Source: Imbricaverruca yamaguchii (taxonomy: Eukaryota; Arthropoda; Thecostraca; Neoverrucidae). From it: a stretch of 64,000 bases of DNA. The stretch's first letter is position 1. Every line of letters begins with the position of its first letter. The position numbers were made by a program, and so were the translations under genes. Shown piece by piece: positions 9,226-21,700 of the stretch. The stretch covers positions 1-64,000 of the forward strand of contig JAOTOL010001210.1 in assembly GCA_034440575.1 (NCBI GenBank), given 5' to 3'. Under the pieces are notes generated by a model. That model saw only the letters and a list, made by a program, of their open reading frames with translations, was not told the DNA's origin and searched no databases.

Positions 9226-10464
9226 TGTGGTCTGCCCGGAAGCGCGTTCGGTGCTTCTGGGACGGTTAGTCGTGCCATTGGTGGCAGAATGTGTCGAGTG
9301 AACGCGCATATCGAACCGACGGTCAGTCGGAGCCCTGGGGAGCACAGCTTCGCAGTATGCTCTCCATGGGGCTCCTACTTGGAGGGCTGGCTATGAGATG
9401 CGACCTTCTGTCGCGTATCGCCCCGGCGAAGATGATTGTGATCTCTTCGTTGGGAAGAGAGTTCAGGGATTGCCCAGGTAGCCCTGTGAATTCGTTTCTC
9501 GACGCAGAGCGTTTGTCTGCCGCCGAACTTGGCACCGCTGTCATATCAGTCGTCGCCGGACGTTGGATGCATGGCGAATCATTGACCTGCCGCCATCATT
9601 TTGGCGTCTGGAGCGTGTCTCCTGTAACGAAAACGACATGTTCTGGGACCAGAGGTGGTCGCTTCCCCCGCCCCAGCTCCCACCATCGGAGCTCTACTGC
9701 AGCTGTGCTGGAGGGGTGATGCTGCCTGTAGACGCGTGCAGCCGCTGACCGCGATACGCACCTCGGACACCAATTCCATGATTGATCCCTCGCGTGTGCG
9801 TGTGTGTGTGCGTGTGCTCATGCGGGTGTGTTTGTTGTGGTGTTGCCCCATCGTTTTGGCCGGCAGTATAGCCGGCACACGCCCGCCATTCACCGGCGGT
9901 TAGACTCTTCCATCACAACGACCACCAGGACGCGTTGCGTCAGTACAAGCGTCGTCCTCTGGACCATCTTGCTCTGGGAGTGTCCCGTGATAGTGTACCC
10001 GCGTGCGTGCGTAAGCTGTGCGCGCAGTTGGGTGGGTGTGCCGTCCAATGGCCCTTACCTCTAGTCAGTGTAGCATTATTGCAACCGAGCTCGCGCTGCT
10101 TGGCACAATGTTCGGTTAACAATGAGTTTAATAGTTCATGAAATCTTCTGATTTGTTTCGCCAGGGTTCTGTTTGATATTGTGCATGTTAGTGCACCGTA
10201 ATCCTCATTATAATTGACAGCAATAGTCGGCATCTTTTTCATTACATTGCTGTATGCCCACTTCGTAATGGGACCTATCGTTCTAATTGGTTTGTCTGTG
10301 ATACATTGCTTGTACAAAGTGCCGCTGTCAATATATTAAGTTCTTCACATTGGCATTGCTTCATTTTAGTCCTCGGAGATGTTTGCGCCAAGCTGGGAAA
10401 GTTTTCAAAGTTTTTTTAAAGGCCTTGGTCTAGTGCGTTCACATGGGCAATAATAAAAATGATA
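9226..10464. other. Possible 3' UTR or intergenic DNA, no gene recognised
   Basis: GC content falls off gradually after the putative exon. A short (GT)n-rich stretch lies at about 9796-9835. Several short open frames are present on both strands, none with recognisable motifs. Part may be the 3' UTR of the 8.5-9.2 kb exon. No clear polyadenylation signal cluster was identified. Confidence 0.35.
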
Positions 10465-11125
10465 CTAAGCATCAGGGATGCGGAGCCGAAGCCCGAGCCA
10501 CCGGAGCCGGAACATTTTTCCCGGAGCCGGAGCCGGAGCCGGAGCCGCCAAGACATTTTACTCGGAGTCGGAGTCGGAGCCGGAGTCGGAGCCGGAGCCG
10601 TCAAAAGCAGGGCTCAGACTCCGAAAGAGTTGTAAATTAAACAAAATTAGCAAACGCGAAATGAACACATTGTACCTAGTATGGTATGGTATGGTATGGT
10701 ATGAAAACGCATTTTTGAAAGCCAGAATATTTATGCGATGCGCTGTGTCGCCGTAGCGGCGATTTTCAGCCGGCGGCCGGCCCACCGGCCGCCCGTATTG
10801 ACGCCGCGGTTCCGGTGTGAGCCGCACGGCGCTGAACACCGAAAAGTGATTTGGGCGGGGGCGGGTGTTTATTTAAAGATAGATACAGGGTTTATACGGG
10901 GAAGTTGCTTATAATTGTCTGAAGTTTGTGCCCCTGAGTGGTCGCGTATAACTTTTTTTAATATCCACCTAGCTCTTACTTAATGGAGCGATCACGTTTG
11001 AGATGTACGGAGCCGGAGCCGGAACCGATGCATTTTGCCCGGAGCCGGAGCCGGAGCTGCCGAGACATTTTACTCGGAGCCGGAGCCGTCCAAAATTTTC
11101 CCGGCTCCGCATCCCTGCTAAGGAT
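10465..11125. repeat. 8-bp target site duplication flanking the hAT MITE
   Basis: CTAAGCAT at 10465-10472 and CTAAGGAT at 11118-11125 match at 7 of 8 positions directly outside the inverted termini. An 8-bp duplication is the hallmark of hAT integration. Confidence 0.85.
10473..11117. mobile_element. hAT-type MITE with GGAGCC-repeat ends
   Basis: The 645-bp element begins CAGGGATGCGGAGCCG and ends with its exact reverse complement, a 16-bp perfect terminal inverted repeat starting with CAGGG, as in many hAT elements. Both ends run inward into (GGAGCC)n hexamer arrays. The word GACATTTTACTCGGAG occurs in the same orientation in each end (10552-10567 and 11063-11078), so the two subterminal arrays are direct as well as partly inverted. 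The middle carries a GGTAT repeat (about 10681-10702) and no transposase. It would have to be moved in trans by a hAT transposase. Confidence 0.88.
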
Positions 11126-12495
11126 ATTAACAATGACAATAATCATAGTAATAGCAATGTTAAAAGAGTTTGATGATGATCATTGAAAGGCTTGGGCCCT
11201 TTCTCTTCAAGCGTATGCATTGTGCCGCTCGCACAGGTGTGCACTTGAGTGATTGGTGGCTTTGGGAACAGCCTGCGAACCTTTGTTGTCCGGGTTTATG
11301 ATCGAGGTGAGTCGTATATTTCGCCAGTTGCGATGTAATGGTATTTTCTCGGGAAATGATGGGCTTCAACAGGGATCTGGAATTAACTTTGCGAAGTGGA
11401 AGGGAGAGGGGTGATCTAACAATTGATACCAAAAAGTGTAGGCATATATGGATTGTGATCAGCAATAGCTAAATTTATATAACTTGATGGTTCGATAATG
11501 GTGATTATGTCAGAATTCCCCCTGCTACCTTTAACAGTGATGATGTCAGAAGCCAACCACGTTTTAAAGACCCGAAGCTCACCCGATCTGGGCTATTAGG
11601 GGGAAAATGGTGCCTAATGATGTCAAAAAGAGGTGCCAAAGTAATTGTCATCGAGGGCGCATACCCACTCAAATTTCACAAGTCCAGGACAATGGGGTGC
11701 ATCAGCTGCGCTAGCTGGCAACTTGTGAAGGCAGGCAGACTGACGTGGTATGTTAATGGAGGCATTGTTCAAAACACTGCAGCTTTCGTCGATCGGATCT
11801 GCACCGCTACTTTGGCCGGATTTAGTGTGCTAGTTTACTGGTTTTGCACCGGGAAGATTAGTTCCAGTTCATCAGCATGCATATCATTCATCCTATCATT
11901 TCGACTGCTTGTGGACGAGTTTGGAGCCAATGCCCGGACTCAGTTTTGCTGCCGACCTATGTGTATAGTGCGTAGTGCGACTGAACATCTGCTGAACTGC
12001 CCTTCCCATTCAAAATGCTGCAGCGTAAAGTGAGCAAGATTTCCCTCCATCAAAAGTGGACTGGCTAGCCAACATTTAGCAGTCTTGACATTAGCACGTA
12101 TACTGCACTTGCTTGGTATTAATTGTTCAGAACTTCCACGAAAGTTCGCGTCAATAAAACGTTTGCTCTTTGCTTGGAACGCAAAATACGCTAGTTATCC
12201 ATTGCAATTACCTGTGCAATATCAGGCACCTTTCCTGTGAGCTACCTAGTGTCGGGCCTGGATTGCTGCTCCGTGCTAATGGTGTGTGTCGCCAGCGTCT
12301 ACGATTTTCATACATCTGACTGATGCTGAACTGCGCCGCACGTCCGGGCACTTGCTGGGAAACTGCTCAATATGTTCGGCGTATGCCCAGACACTGAAGG
12401 AAGGTGCTGCCATCTGGGTGGGCTTGCTGCCACCTAGCGTCGAGTGCGTACACTAGTCATTGGGCACTTGACTGGGCTCACTGCTGCAGAATACC
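11126..12495. other. No gene recognised; possible 5' part of a decayed LINE
   Basis: A 138-codon open frame at 11617-12033 has no recognisable motif. It lies upstream of, and on the same strand as, the LINE remains at 12.5 kb and may be decayed LINE sequence, but I cannot show it. Confidence 0.3.
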
Positions 12496-12499
12496 AGAC

Positions 12500-13720
12500 G
12501 GGAGCGTGCCTCATCGAGGCTCTTCAGCATGATTGACGACATACTTGCTGATCACACCGACACGGCACTTCACTATTCATTTTTCGCGGGCGACATAACC
12601 ATCTTGATAACAGCACAATGCTTCTTAAAAGGTGAAACAACAATTAAAACAACTATAGATCACATCGGAAAGTGATGCAAAACGTGGGGCTTGACCTTGT
12701 ACGCAGAACAAAATCAGTCACAGTCACATGTAGTCGTCTTCGCCCCACACCCACAACTTTGCTTAAGATTGACAGCAAAGCCATCGAACAGTTGAAAAGT
12801 TTCAAGTTCTTAGGAATATGTTCGGACGAAAAGTTTATTTTCAACATGCATACCTCTTCAATTTCGAAGAGATGCGCGAAGCGCTTCAACGCACTCCGAG
12901 CGTTGACGACTCTATGAATATATTACACGACCCATTCTAGAACAGAAGGATACCTACCAAAATGTTTCGATCAGATGCACATATGAATAAATATATAGAA
13001 AGTGACCATAGTACCAAGATCACAAACAGGTCATATGAGGTCAATGTGTTGTGTGTCAATGCATCATGTATTGTTACGAAGCGTTGCAAAAGTAAACCAC
13101 GTGTGCATCCCACCATGGGAAATGATCTCGTGTCTAATCGACGTAAGCCAATAATTCGCAAAGGTCGTAGGTTTTAGAACTGACCAATTCTTACCCCAAG
13201 TCGTCCTGAACATACTCAGGGAGATATAAGCGGACACGTAGCTGGCTTTTTGTCACTGGGACAGTGATCAGATCATTCACTCTGCCAACTTGCGAGTCTG
13301 TACATATTTCGGAGTCTGGCGCAATAATCAACAAAGCGATATATCTCATCTAAGTTTGAAAGAGCTAGTGAGAGGATTTTTGGTGTTGCATGCCTTGTCA
13401 TATCTGTGTCACTGGCAACAAGTTGACAGATGATCCTGATAACGTGCCGCACAATCACCGAGTTATCGAGCTCTCCCCTTCCCGCTACTCAGCAATGCAT
13501 GTTTTTCTGCGAGATAAGTGGCAAGACATCTGGGAATCTTCGAGTTCCAACCGACTCGGACCTTTAAACACTGCACCTGAAACAACAGTCCCCGCTGATC
13601 TGAAGTATCGAGAACCACGTGCATATCATCCCAGCTTGGTTTTTTAGAGTCACTAATCATTTACAAATGCAGTCGTGCAACTTAAATGCAATTTATATGC
13701 AACCATGTCAATTCAGCTTA
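12500..13720 (+). mobile_element. Jockey/I-group LINE remnant: RT palm and RNase H
   Basis: From about 12529 the plus strand reads MIDDILADHTDTALHYS and then FAGDITI (12583 on), the RT active-site block in which the catalytic FADD/YADD has become FAGD. KTWGLTLYAEQN and then FKFLGICSDEKF..HTSSISKRCAKRFNALRAL follow at 12.67-12.91 kb, the conserved thumb region of Jockey/I-type LINEs. At 13.39-13.66 kb GNKLTDDPDNVPHN, LSPSRYSAMHVFLRDKWQDIW and NRLGPLNTAP match the RNase H domain end (the GNELAD box has become GNKLTD). Stops and frameshifts separate the blocks, and the active site is mutated, so this is a dead copy. Confidence 0.75.
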
Positions 13721-15700
13721 TACAGGCTAACAACCGATCGAATGTTTGGAGCATGCGGACGCTTCATCTCCGGAAGGCATCTGGCTAAAGGAACAATGAA
13801 TGCCTTATTTGTTTTCAGTATATAAATCAATATGGTGAGCACTAGCTCACGAATCTTAGAACCAGGATTTGGCGAAGTGACGAGGAAGGATAAATGGTCT
13901 TCAATTTCATGGATATACGCTTTAGGACATTACGTCAAAGAATCCTCGATGTTTAGGTTTATCAGCCCTATAAAGGAACCAGTGTATGGTATGTCTTGGG
14001 ATTGGATCCAATATCATCCAATTTGTATCGTCGAAGTCGGTAGTGTGGCGGGGACAAAATAACAAATATGGACTACAATGCAAATTCAATGACATAAAAC
14101 TATGAATTCATTGCAATTCTCACCGACACCGACAATACCGGCCATATTTTATGCCATGCACGATCGTCTCCTGTACGTGCATTGCCAGCTTCCGCTCAAT
14201 GCTGACCCGCCATCGCAATATTTTGCGAATAAGTCGATCCAGCATTAATACTTCATCGCGAGGACCGGGTAACGACGCTTAGTAGCCCATTGCATGCGCC
14301 GGGCGCGAGCTTATGGGAGCTCTCGGTAATTTGCATGTTCTTGGAATTAACGGCAAAACGTGACCGGCCGCTCAAACCTCATGAAATAGGAGGCATCTGC
14401 CGTCTAAGTCAATTTTTCGCCGGCATTGCTGTCATAAATTGTCATGACGCGAGCGCACGTGATCCGACCACGATCTGCTCGTGACGGACGCCTGCTTTAG
14501 CAGGCTGAGCGTAGTCGTTAGCGGGCCTCCGGTCGGACGATTGCAGCGCTCCTCTGATGGTGTACGGAGCGCCGAGATCGTTCCACGATTTTACCGGTGA
14601 TCTTGTTTGGTGAAGTCTGGTGTAAGTTAACTGCGAACCATCTATTTATTGCCAATGGTCTATTGCCAATGGTTAAGATCAGATGGTGAGGTGGTGTAGA
14701 GTCCAGCATGCTTTTGTTTCAGCAAGACGACATTGGTGTTTTTAAGGTGGGAAGTTTGACGACCAACTAAAATGTTGCTTCATTATGATGGCTTTATGAT
14801 CCTTCGCTGATGTTAGACAAAACACGGTCGGATAATATTCCAAGAAGTTTCACTTGATTTCGAGTTTCTCTCCCGCACCTCTCTCCTTGACAGGACAATT
14901 TAATTCGTTCAATTTGGTTTTAATCTGAAAATGTGCCACCTGAAGTGAAAACTATTTTTGCTTACAAAACATTTTGTAAAACCGTTTTCCATTCTAACGT
15001 GCATATCGTTCAATTTTTATTTCGACATTTTTATCACTAAAACACATCAATACCGCATGTGGTGTGTATTGATGTTCAACACTTGTATCAACACTTGTAG
15101 GCCCTCTTTGTACCAACATGTACCTCTCCTTAAGCTATTTCATGCAACTCAGCGACACTACTTGAATATAGACGCATGGTCAGATGATCTTCAATTTTAC
15201 ATGAGACGACGTGATGATGTAGAAAGTCACGTGCTACGGTTGATCTAACAAATAAATATCTTATTGACTCAGAATGGACTGCGACTAAAACATTGTAAAA
15301 ACTGTGCTAAGCGCTGACTCATCATGCTCTATAAATCTCACGAAAAATTTGTCCTCACAACCGAGTGTTGAACGTGCCAGGAATAAAAGCCGCTCCGAAT
15401 CAATTGCCAAATATTGCACATGCATAGTGTCAAAATCAAGATTCATTATCGGTGTATAGAAAGGCAGTAACGAAAATGAAAGTGAATGTAGAAGTAGTGC
15501 TCAAGTCGCAACTCCGAATGCTCAAACGGACTGCGGAGAAACCGAAGATGAGCCTAAAATTGGTAGCAGCACCCTACCACGAATTCCTTTCATCTTGAAA
15601 CTATGACTATTGGTTACAATAGAGAGAGAGAAAAATAGCCACATCTGATAACGTCTTCACTGCATTACTTTCAAGTAAGTATTGATCTCCAAGATGGGTT
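13721..15700. other. Intergenic, no feature recognised
   Basis: I see no long open frame, no RNA gene and no clear repeat. LINE-derived sequence may continue for a short distance past 13720. Confidence 0.35.
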
Positions 15701-17985
15701 CTGGTAGATGTCATGTTTTAACACGCACCCTGGAAGGGGGGGAGGAGGCGAAATCCGCCCACCCCTCCTGTTTTTCGTACATAACTGCAGATCTTACCAG
15801 TCGATATACTCCATTGATGCGTACCTGCTGAGAAATGGCAGGCGCGTCGCTTAAAGCAACAACAACGGAAATCGGGCGAATATTTTTAGGGTTAGAGGCC
15901 GTTAAAGTCAAAACGTTTTGTATTGTCAGACCACTAAAATCGGCGCTGATGCGCTTCCCGTATATTGAAAAAGGGAAGTGTTCTTGGCAACACTGGCGAC
16001 TTGACTGGTGTATGTTGTTATGCTATATAGTTTCAAGGCCATGTTAGGTCACCGAGGTCGAGTTAGGTCAAAGTCATAACAGGCTAATGTAACCAAGGTT
16101 TGTCAACTGGAATGTTGTCATAAATGCAAATGACTGTCAAGCGATTGATGTCACTTTGCATGTTGCGCTCTACACATCCTGAAAATTTATGTTTGTTTGT
16201 GCACCTGAGCGTTTCCATACTTTATTCATGTACTTCACATGAATGCACTCCTTTCTTCGATAACCCGATTGCGCCAAGCCGCCCGACGGAGCAGCCGGGC
16301 AGGCGGCCCGGTTACGGTTACTCGAACAGGTAACTGACCTGATAAACTGCTGCTACATACGTGACCTGAGGTCAAATGCCTGGTCTAGCATCTATATTGC
16401 ATCATTAGTAATGTCTGAAACGTCGTTGATGCCCAATACGGACCATTTAAACACAATCACAGCGATCCATAACAATGGCAAGCCAAGCCACTCAAAAGGA
16501 GACAATTTTTGCACTTTGCACTTTGATCTCATTTAACATTGAAGATATTCACCTAAGGTCATGAAATTTGCATACAATAGAGTTGACTACCGTACCCATT
16601 CAGCCCGCGAATGCTGTTACTCCAGCTTTAACAGGAGCCGAGATCATATGGGGGGGGGCGGAATCTGTCCCGCCTCCAGGGCGCGTAATTTCCAGAAGCC
16701 CTCCGGGGCGCGTGCTAACGTTTACTGAATCCCAATTCCTCCCCCAAAAAACAATTTTGTATCTACTAAATACCCCATTATTTGTAGCCTCATTCATACA
16801 CATCTTTACTACTTACTACTATAACACAGCCATACGTTTTACTGTACTAATTACAACCGTACTCTGTTTCAACTGAATATTTTATATCGTAAACAAGTCG
16901 TGGTAAGTTTATCTCAGTAGTACATGCGTATAGTTGGATACATGCGTCGCGTTTGCATTTGCATTTAATTACATAATTTGTCATCAAGACATCCCAAAAA
17001 AATATACTGACGTATTTCTTTGTCCTGGTATCGAACTATTGAAAAAGCCAGGTATAATTAATCATATTTTAGCTAATTATGGTCACAAATGTAAGTCTAA
17101 AAAGTCCATTAAATGTACCCTAAAATAAGATAAAAAATGTAGGTAAAACATTGACGGTTTGAGATTATGAAGTAAACCAACCACAAGCGTGAACACCAAT
17201 AGCGAATTGCTATTTTGAGACACACTTTTACTAGTTTGTGCAGAAAAATGTATCAAGGAGCTGAGCAGGAAAAAAAACGTGTCATCATGTCCACAAGTAG
17301 ATATACTAGAGGGAGCTGGAGGCAGTCAGATGCGAAGGTTTGTGTGGCAGTGAGATGCTTTTTTGTGTGGGAGTGTGTCTGTATCAATTCATTCACCAAG
17401 AGTCAGGAGCACCATCAATACAAACTGCTCGTCTTTCATTTGACAAAGACGGCAGTACAAGCAAGCCCTTGCTAGAAAGGTCCACGTAGATCCCAGTTGA
17501 TATACATCTGCAACCTGAACTTTCGTGGTCCTTGCCTTCTATTTTACAATTCCACGTTGCTATGGAATGATGTTGTTCACTTGACTCCGAAATTTTCAAA
17601 TGCTCGGCTTTGGATGCATTTGCGGTGCCTCAGAGCAGAGCAAACTTTTGTAGTAAGTTCTCTTTCATATTTACTACCGAGTTGTAGTTGTGATTGTAAA
17701 AAGTAAATTGTTGAGCTTTAATGAAACAGCCGGCCTGGTTTTAGCCCAGGTAGGTAGCAAATAGTATGTTGTAAGTAGTCAAATTAAGGCAGTAAATAAA
17801 AATGGTAGATTTTGCTTCATGAAACAGAATATATCAGCTAAAACCTACCACTTACTACTTACACCGAAATTTTTATGTATGAAACAGGGCACTTTAATTT
17901 AGATGATATTTCGTGACAACCGAGAACCAGACACGAAATATCTGAATTCTTACATAATTTAAAATGAACATCCATTAATGAGCAT
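15701..17985. other. Intergenic, no feature recognised
   Basis: Mostly AT-rich unique sequence. A G-run with GC-rich flanks at 16645-16715 and a short GC-rich palindromic patch (GCCGGGCAGGCGGCCCGG) near 16293-16310 stand out locally. No gene is supported. Confidence 0.35.
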
Positions 17986-17989
17986 CAAA

Positions 17990-18735
17990 TGTGCTCTAGC
18001 GCAAGTGTATGTAAGCGCAAGTGTGCATAAGTTCAAACGTACATAAGTGTAAATGCACGTAAATGCAAACTTACATAATACAACTGCAGGTATGTAAATG
18101 CAGGCATGCAAATGCAGGCATGTAAATGCAGGCATGCAAATGCAGGCATGCAAATGCAGGCATGCAAATGCAGGCATGCAAATGCAGGCGTGCAAATGCA
18201 GGCATGCAAATGCAGGCATGCATATGTACATAAGCAAATATACGTACGCACCTATGAACGTATGACAAATGTAAGCAACCGCAGATGTATGCGGGTGTAT
18301 ATGTATGCACAAAAAATATAAATATTCGCCAATGTACGCAAGACCAAAAGTAAGTAATCGCAAATGTACGTACACGCAAAAAGCATGCATGCGTATATGC
18401 AATATGTACATGAACGTGATTTTAGGACAAGTGTACGTATCGTTTGCGTGCATATGCACCCATGTGTGTCCATTCAGTACATCGTATTTACGTCCTGCTT
18501 TGCGCATGGTGCGCCTACGATTACGTACTTTTGAGACGTGCGTGTACGCGCATTTCCGCTTGCATGCATTTGCGTATATGCACATTTACCATTTGCACAT
18601 ACTTACACTTACCATATGTAGTGTATATTTGCACTTGCACGCATTTTGCATGCGTACATCTCCGCTTGCGTCCATTTGCGTACGTACATTCGCGTACTTA
18701 CATCTGCTGTACTAAATCTGTTTTCTGTACATTTG
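17990..18735. repeat. Composite repeat in inverted arrangement around a 14-bp satellite
   Basis: The left half is built from words such as GCGCAAGTGTATGTAAG and ACGTAAATGCAAACTTACAT. The right half carries their reverse complements (CTTGCATGCATTTGCG, CACATACTTACACTTACC). At the left centre lies a clean tandem array. The repeats keep frames open on both strands, giving repetitive ORFs (ACICMPAF-like) that are not genes. The whole could be a foldback element whose arms grew from subrepeats. Confidence 0.6.
18086..18224. repeat. 14-bp tandem array (AAATGCAGGCATGC)n
   Basis: About ten nearly identical 14-bp units are in tandem. Each contains GCATGC and ATGCAAAT-like words; ATGCAAAT equals the octamer motif, but that is likely chance. 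Confidence 0.9.
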
Positions 18736-18739
18736 TCGG

Positions 18740-21700
18740 GTCAATTTAACAGGGAGGTCCTCCATTGCCCTTGAATTGAGATGACAACGCTTCTTGTGTG
18801 TTGTGATGTTGTGAGGGGTGCCGGCCGGACTGTGGCTAGCAGGATGCAGTACAGTAAGATACAGTCTCCGACACGAGACGGGATATATAAAGAGAATATA
18901 GTTATGGTGTGATGGATGCCGACGTCACTGATTCTTCTATTCAGGAGCTTGGCTTTGAGTAGTATTCAAGACAGGTTCTCCAATTTCGAAAACACTAACC
19001 ATATCTGACCAGTTAACCTAAGTCGGGTCGGAATCAGGCAATATTGAGTTTTCTTATATTTATAAAAATTATATTTTAGTGCAAAATATTGACAAAAAAC
19101 GACTTCTGGGGGGGGGGGTGTTGTTGTAAGGGGACATGCCCCGTTTGGTCCCCTGGATCTGCCTCTGTTCTACTTGTGCACCTATTCTGCCTCCAACCGC
19201 TGAGTCATTTTCAAGCGGTGCGAAGCTAGTGAAAACAACAATCATCAATATACAGCGACGGGGGTTAACTACATGATGCTTCTACAGCTCAGGTGCGATG
19301 TTCAGCAAGATAAATAGGTGCTGTCCTTTACTTTTATAACCATAGCTACGAATTGATGTTTCTAAGCCATATTTTTCCACTGTGCGCTTGACCACATCAC
19401 AAAACCAAATACGTTTTCAAGTGAAGATGGTCGGCCATGTTCGTCAAGCTACTAGTTATTTTTCACCACGGCAACATTCAGCAAATCAGAGGTGGCCCAC
19501 ACACAGGACTGTCGCTCTGTATCGACTCCCCATCACTCGGTGTCGACCGACACCTGATAATGATCGAAGTCACGTGATCGGGGCATGGGCGCAAGGTGGC
19601 CGTCGGCACGAAAACCTGATCCGTCACGTGACCACCGCCGCCGGGCACCAACTATACAGACCTGCAGACGCCAACAACGTGACTACATCGCTCCGCCTCC
19701 AAAGTTAGTCAACACTATGAGAGCAATCACCGGCACCCGAATAACACAAAGGAAGCCCGTAAATGAGCAAAGAAATGTCGCCTGCAATTCATTCAACACT
19801 CTGTTAACTGCTTAACCCGTAGACTCACGTCATTAAAATATGCCCAGCAATTAATTATGTGCGGAAATAATGTAGCAACACAAGCGCAAGTACCACAATC
19901 AACACACGCACCACACACCAGCGACAATGCTACAACTGTTACAGAGAAGATGAGAAGAACACTACAATTTGCTTATAAAGTGCTGAAATCCCAGTTGAAT
20001 AGCTCAATGCTGACGAAATCAGTTATGTCCGCATCATTGCCATGAATCTCACGACATACGCAATTCACTACACGATGCAAATACAAGAGATGCTCCACAG
20101 GAATTCTTGAACAATTACAGCACGGAAGTGCATATAAATGCAATCATGTCCTAGACTGAGGTTTAAATCAATCTAGATTCGTTTCCCAATATCGGTTTTT
20201 TAAAACGTGAAATGCTCCAGAAATATGACATAATCAGAGCATCATGGCATCAGTCTGAACTAAAGGTAACCTAACCGATGCTGTAAGACTGACACCTTCG
20301 ATTCCCTTCCGTGGTCTTCTTTTGAGCCCTTGTACATCAAGGAGTGAGGTTCTGGGTGATTTCCTTCTCAGTCTCCCACGGCATATACGAATACTGTTCC
20401 GAAAAAGTTAAAACGCAAAGCGCTGGGCAAGAAGGATCTTATTGTGCTTTCAAAAGCCTGAAAATGATGTCGGGCTGTGTCATGCCGACCGGCTCCGATG
20501 AATGCTTGTATTGCACACATAAGAGTAGACTCGGTCGGGCTCCGCTCCCCGCTGGTAATCAGCATCAGACGTTAGTGGGGGCACAGGATGAGAAAGGGCA
20601 CGAGGCTGGGCATGTGGCTCCAGGGTTGTAGGCACAGGATCCGGGATCGTGGCGGCAGTAAACCCGTGAAGCTGCCATAACTAGACTCTCTTGGCAGTCC
20701 CTAGGGAAGACAAATGCATTGCGCCCAATAGTGCCGAATTTACCAAATTTCAGACATCAATACAACAGTATTTGTGTACCTTGAAACGAACCTTGATGTA
20801 CGTGCGCCATGCGGGCCAAATATATCTTTTTCACTTAGCTCTTCGAATTTCGACATAAGCGCACTGAAAAGCAACCCACGCCAGCCGAGGCTATGTGGCA
20901 AGTGCATCACGGTCTGTTCTGTCCGACGGCTTTTCCGCTCGGCTCATGTCTCAAAACCGTTCAGGGTGACGCCTCCCAACACCCTGCGTTGGAACGGCTG
21001 GTCAGTCGTCCCTTCGGCTCGCCGGTTACGGGGCGAGACCCGGCACCGCATGACTAACGCGGCGGCCGGTCACGACAAGTGCTGTCACGAAGCCCTTCCT
21101 CCGAACAGATAGTGCTGCGAGCGAGTGTCGGCACAAATGCCCGGATGAAGCAAGCTAAAGATGAAAGTGGAAGGAGCAGACTCAATTCTGAGTGAATACA
21201 TTAAACAATGAAACGTTGTCACAATAAGTTACATTGATTTGGAAAGCGTGACGGTCGGGCCGACTGGACCTAGCCGGATTGGGTTAGGTCGGGCCGGATC
21301 AGTTGTGCACGCACACACGAATGTTTGTCATATACACTCTAGCGTAGACTCGCTCGAACCTTGGCGAAAGCGCAAAAAGCCACTATTTCGCTAAACAGCG
21401 TTTACCTGGCCGATTTGCGGCAGACATTGAGCCCAAACCTCGACCAGGATGTCCCGCCAAGAAAAAATGTTGACCCCAGCGTAAGCGGTCTCTTTTGAAC
21501 TTGAACTGCGACCTTTTCACTGGTCTGCCCTCAGTGTGGTTTAGCCGGACGTTTTAGGTTCGCGTGCATGCTTTCCTCCGGCCCATTCCATGAGCGCTCG
21601 CGTGACCTCGACAATAACGGACAGGACAACTTTTCTCGACCTGTCCGACCTTGTTTATCAACTATCGTGCGGTTTGGCCGGATAACTTTTCCAGTCACAG

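Noticed and set aside
8272..9345. 357-codon minus-strand ORF and a second plus-strand ORF over the 8.5-9.2 kb exon
   Set aside because: Antisense and out-of-frame openness is expected in CpG-rich exons; the translations are Arg/Ala/Gly-biased without motif or splice support.
11617..12033. 138-codon ORF as a host gene
   Set aside because: No motif, no GC shift typical of the two exon candidates, and it lies just upstream of LINE debris.
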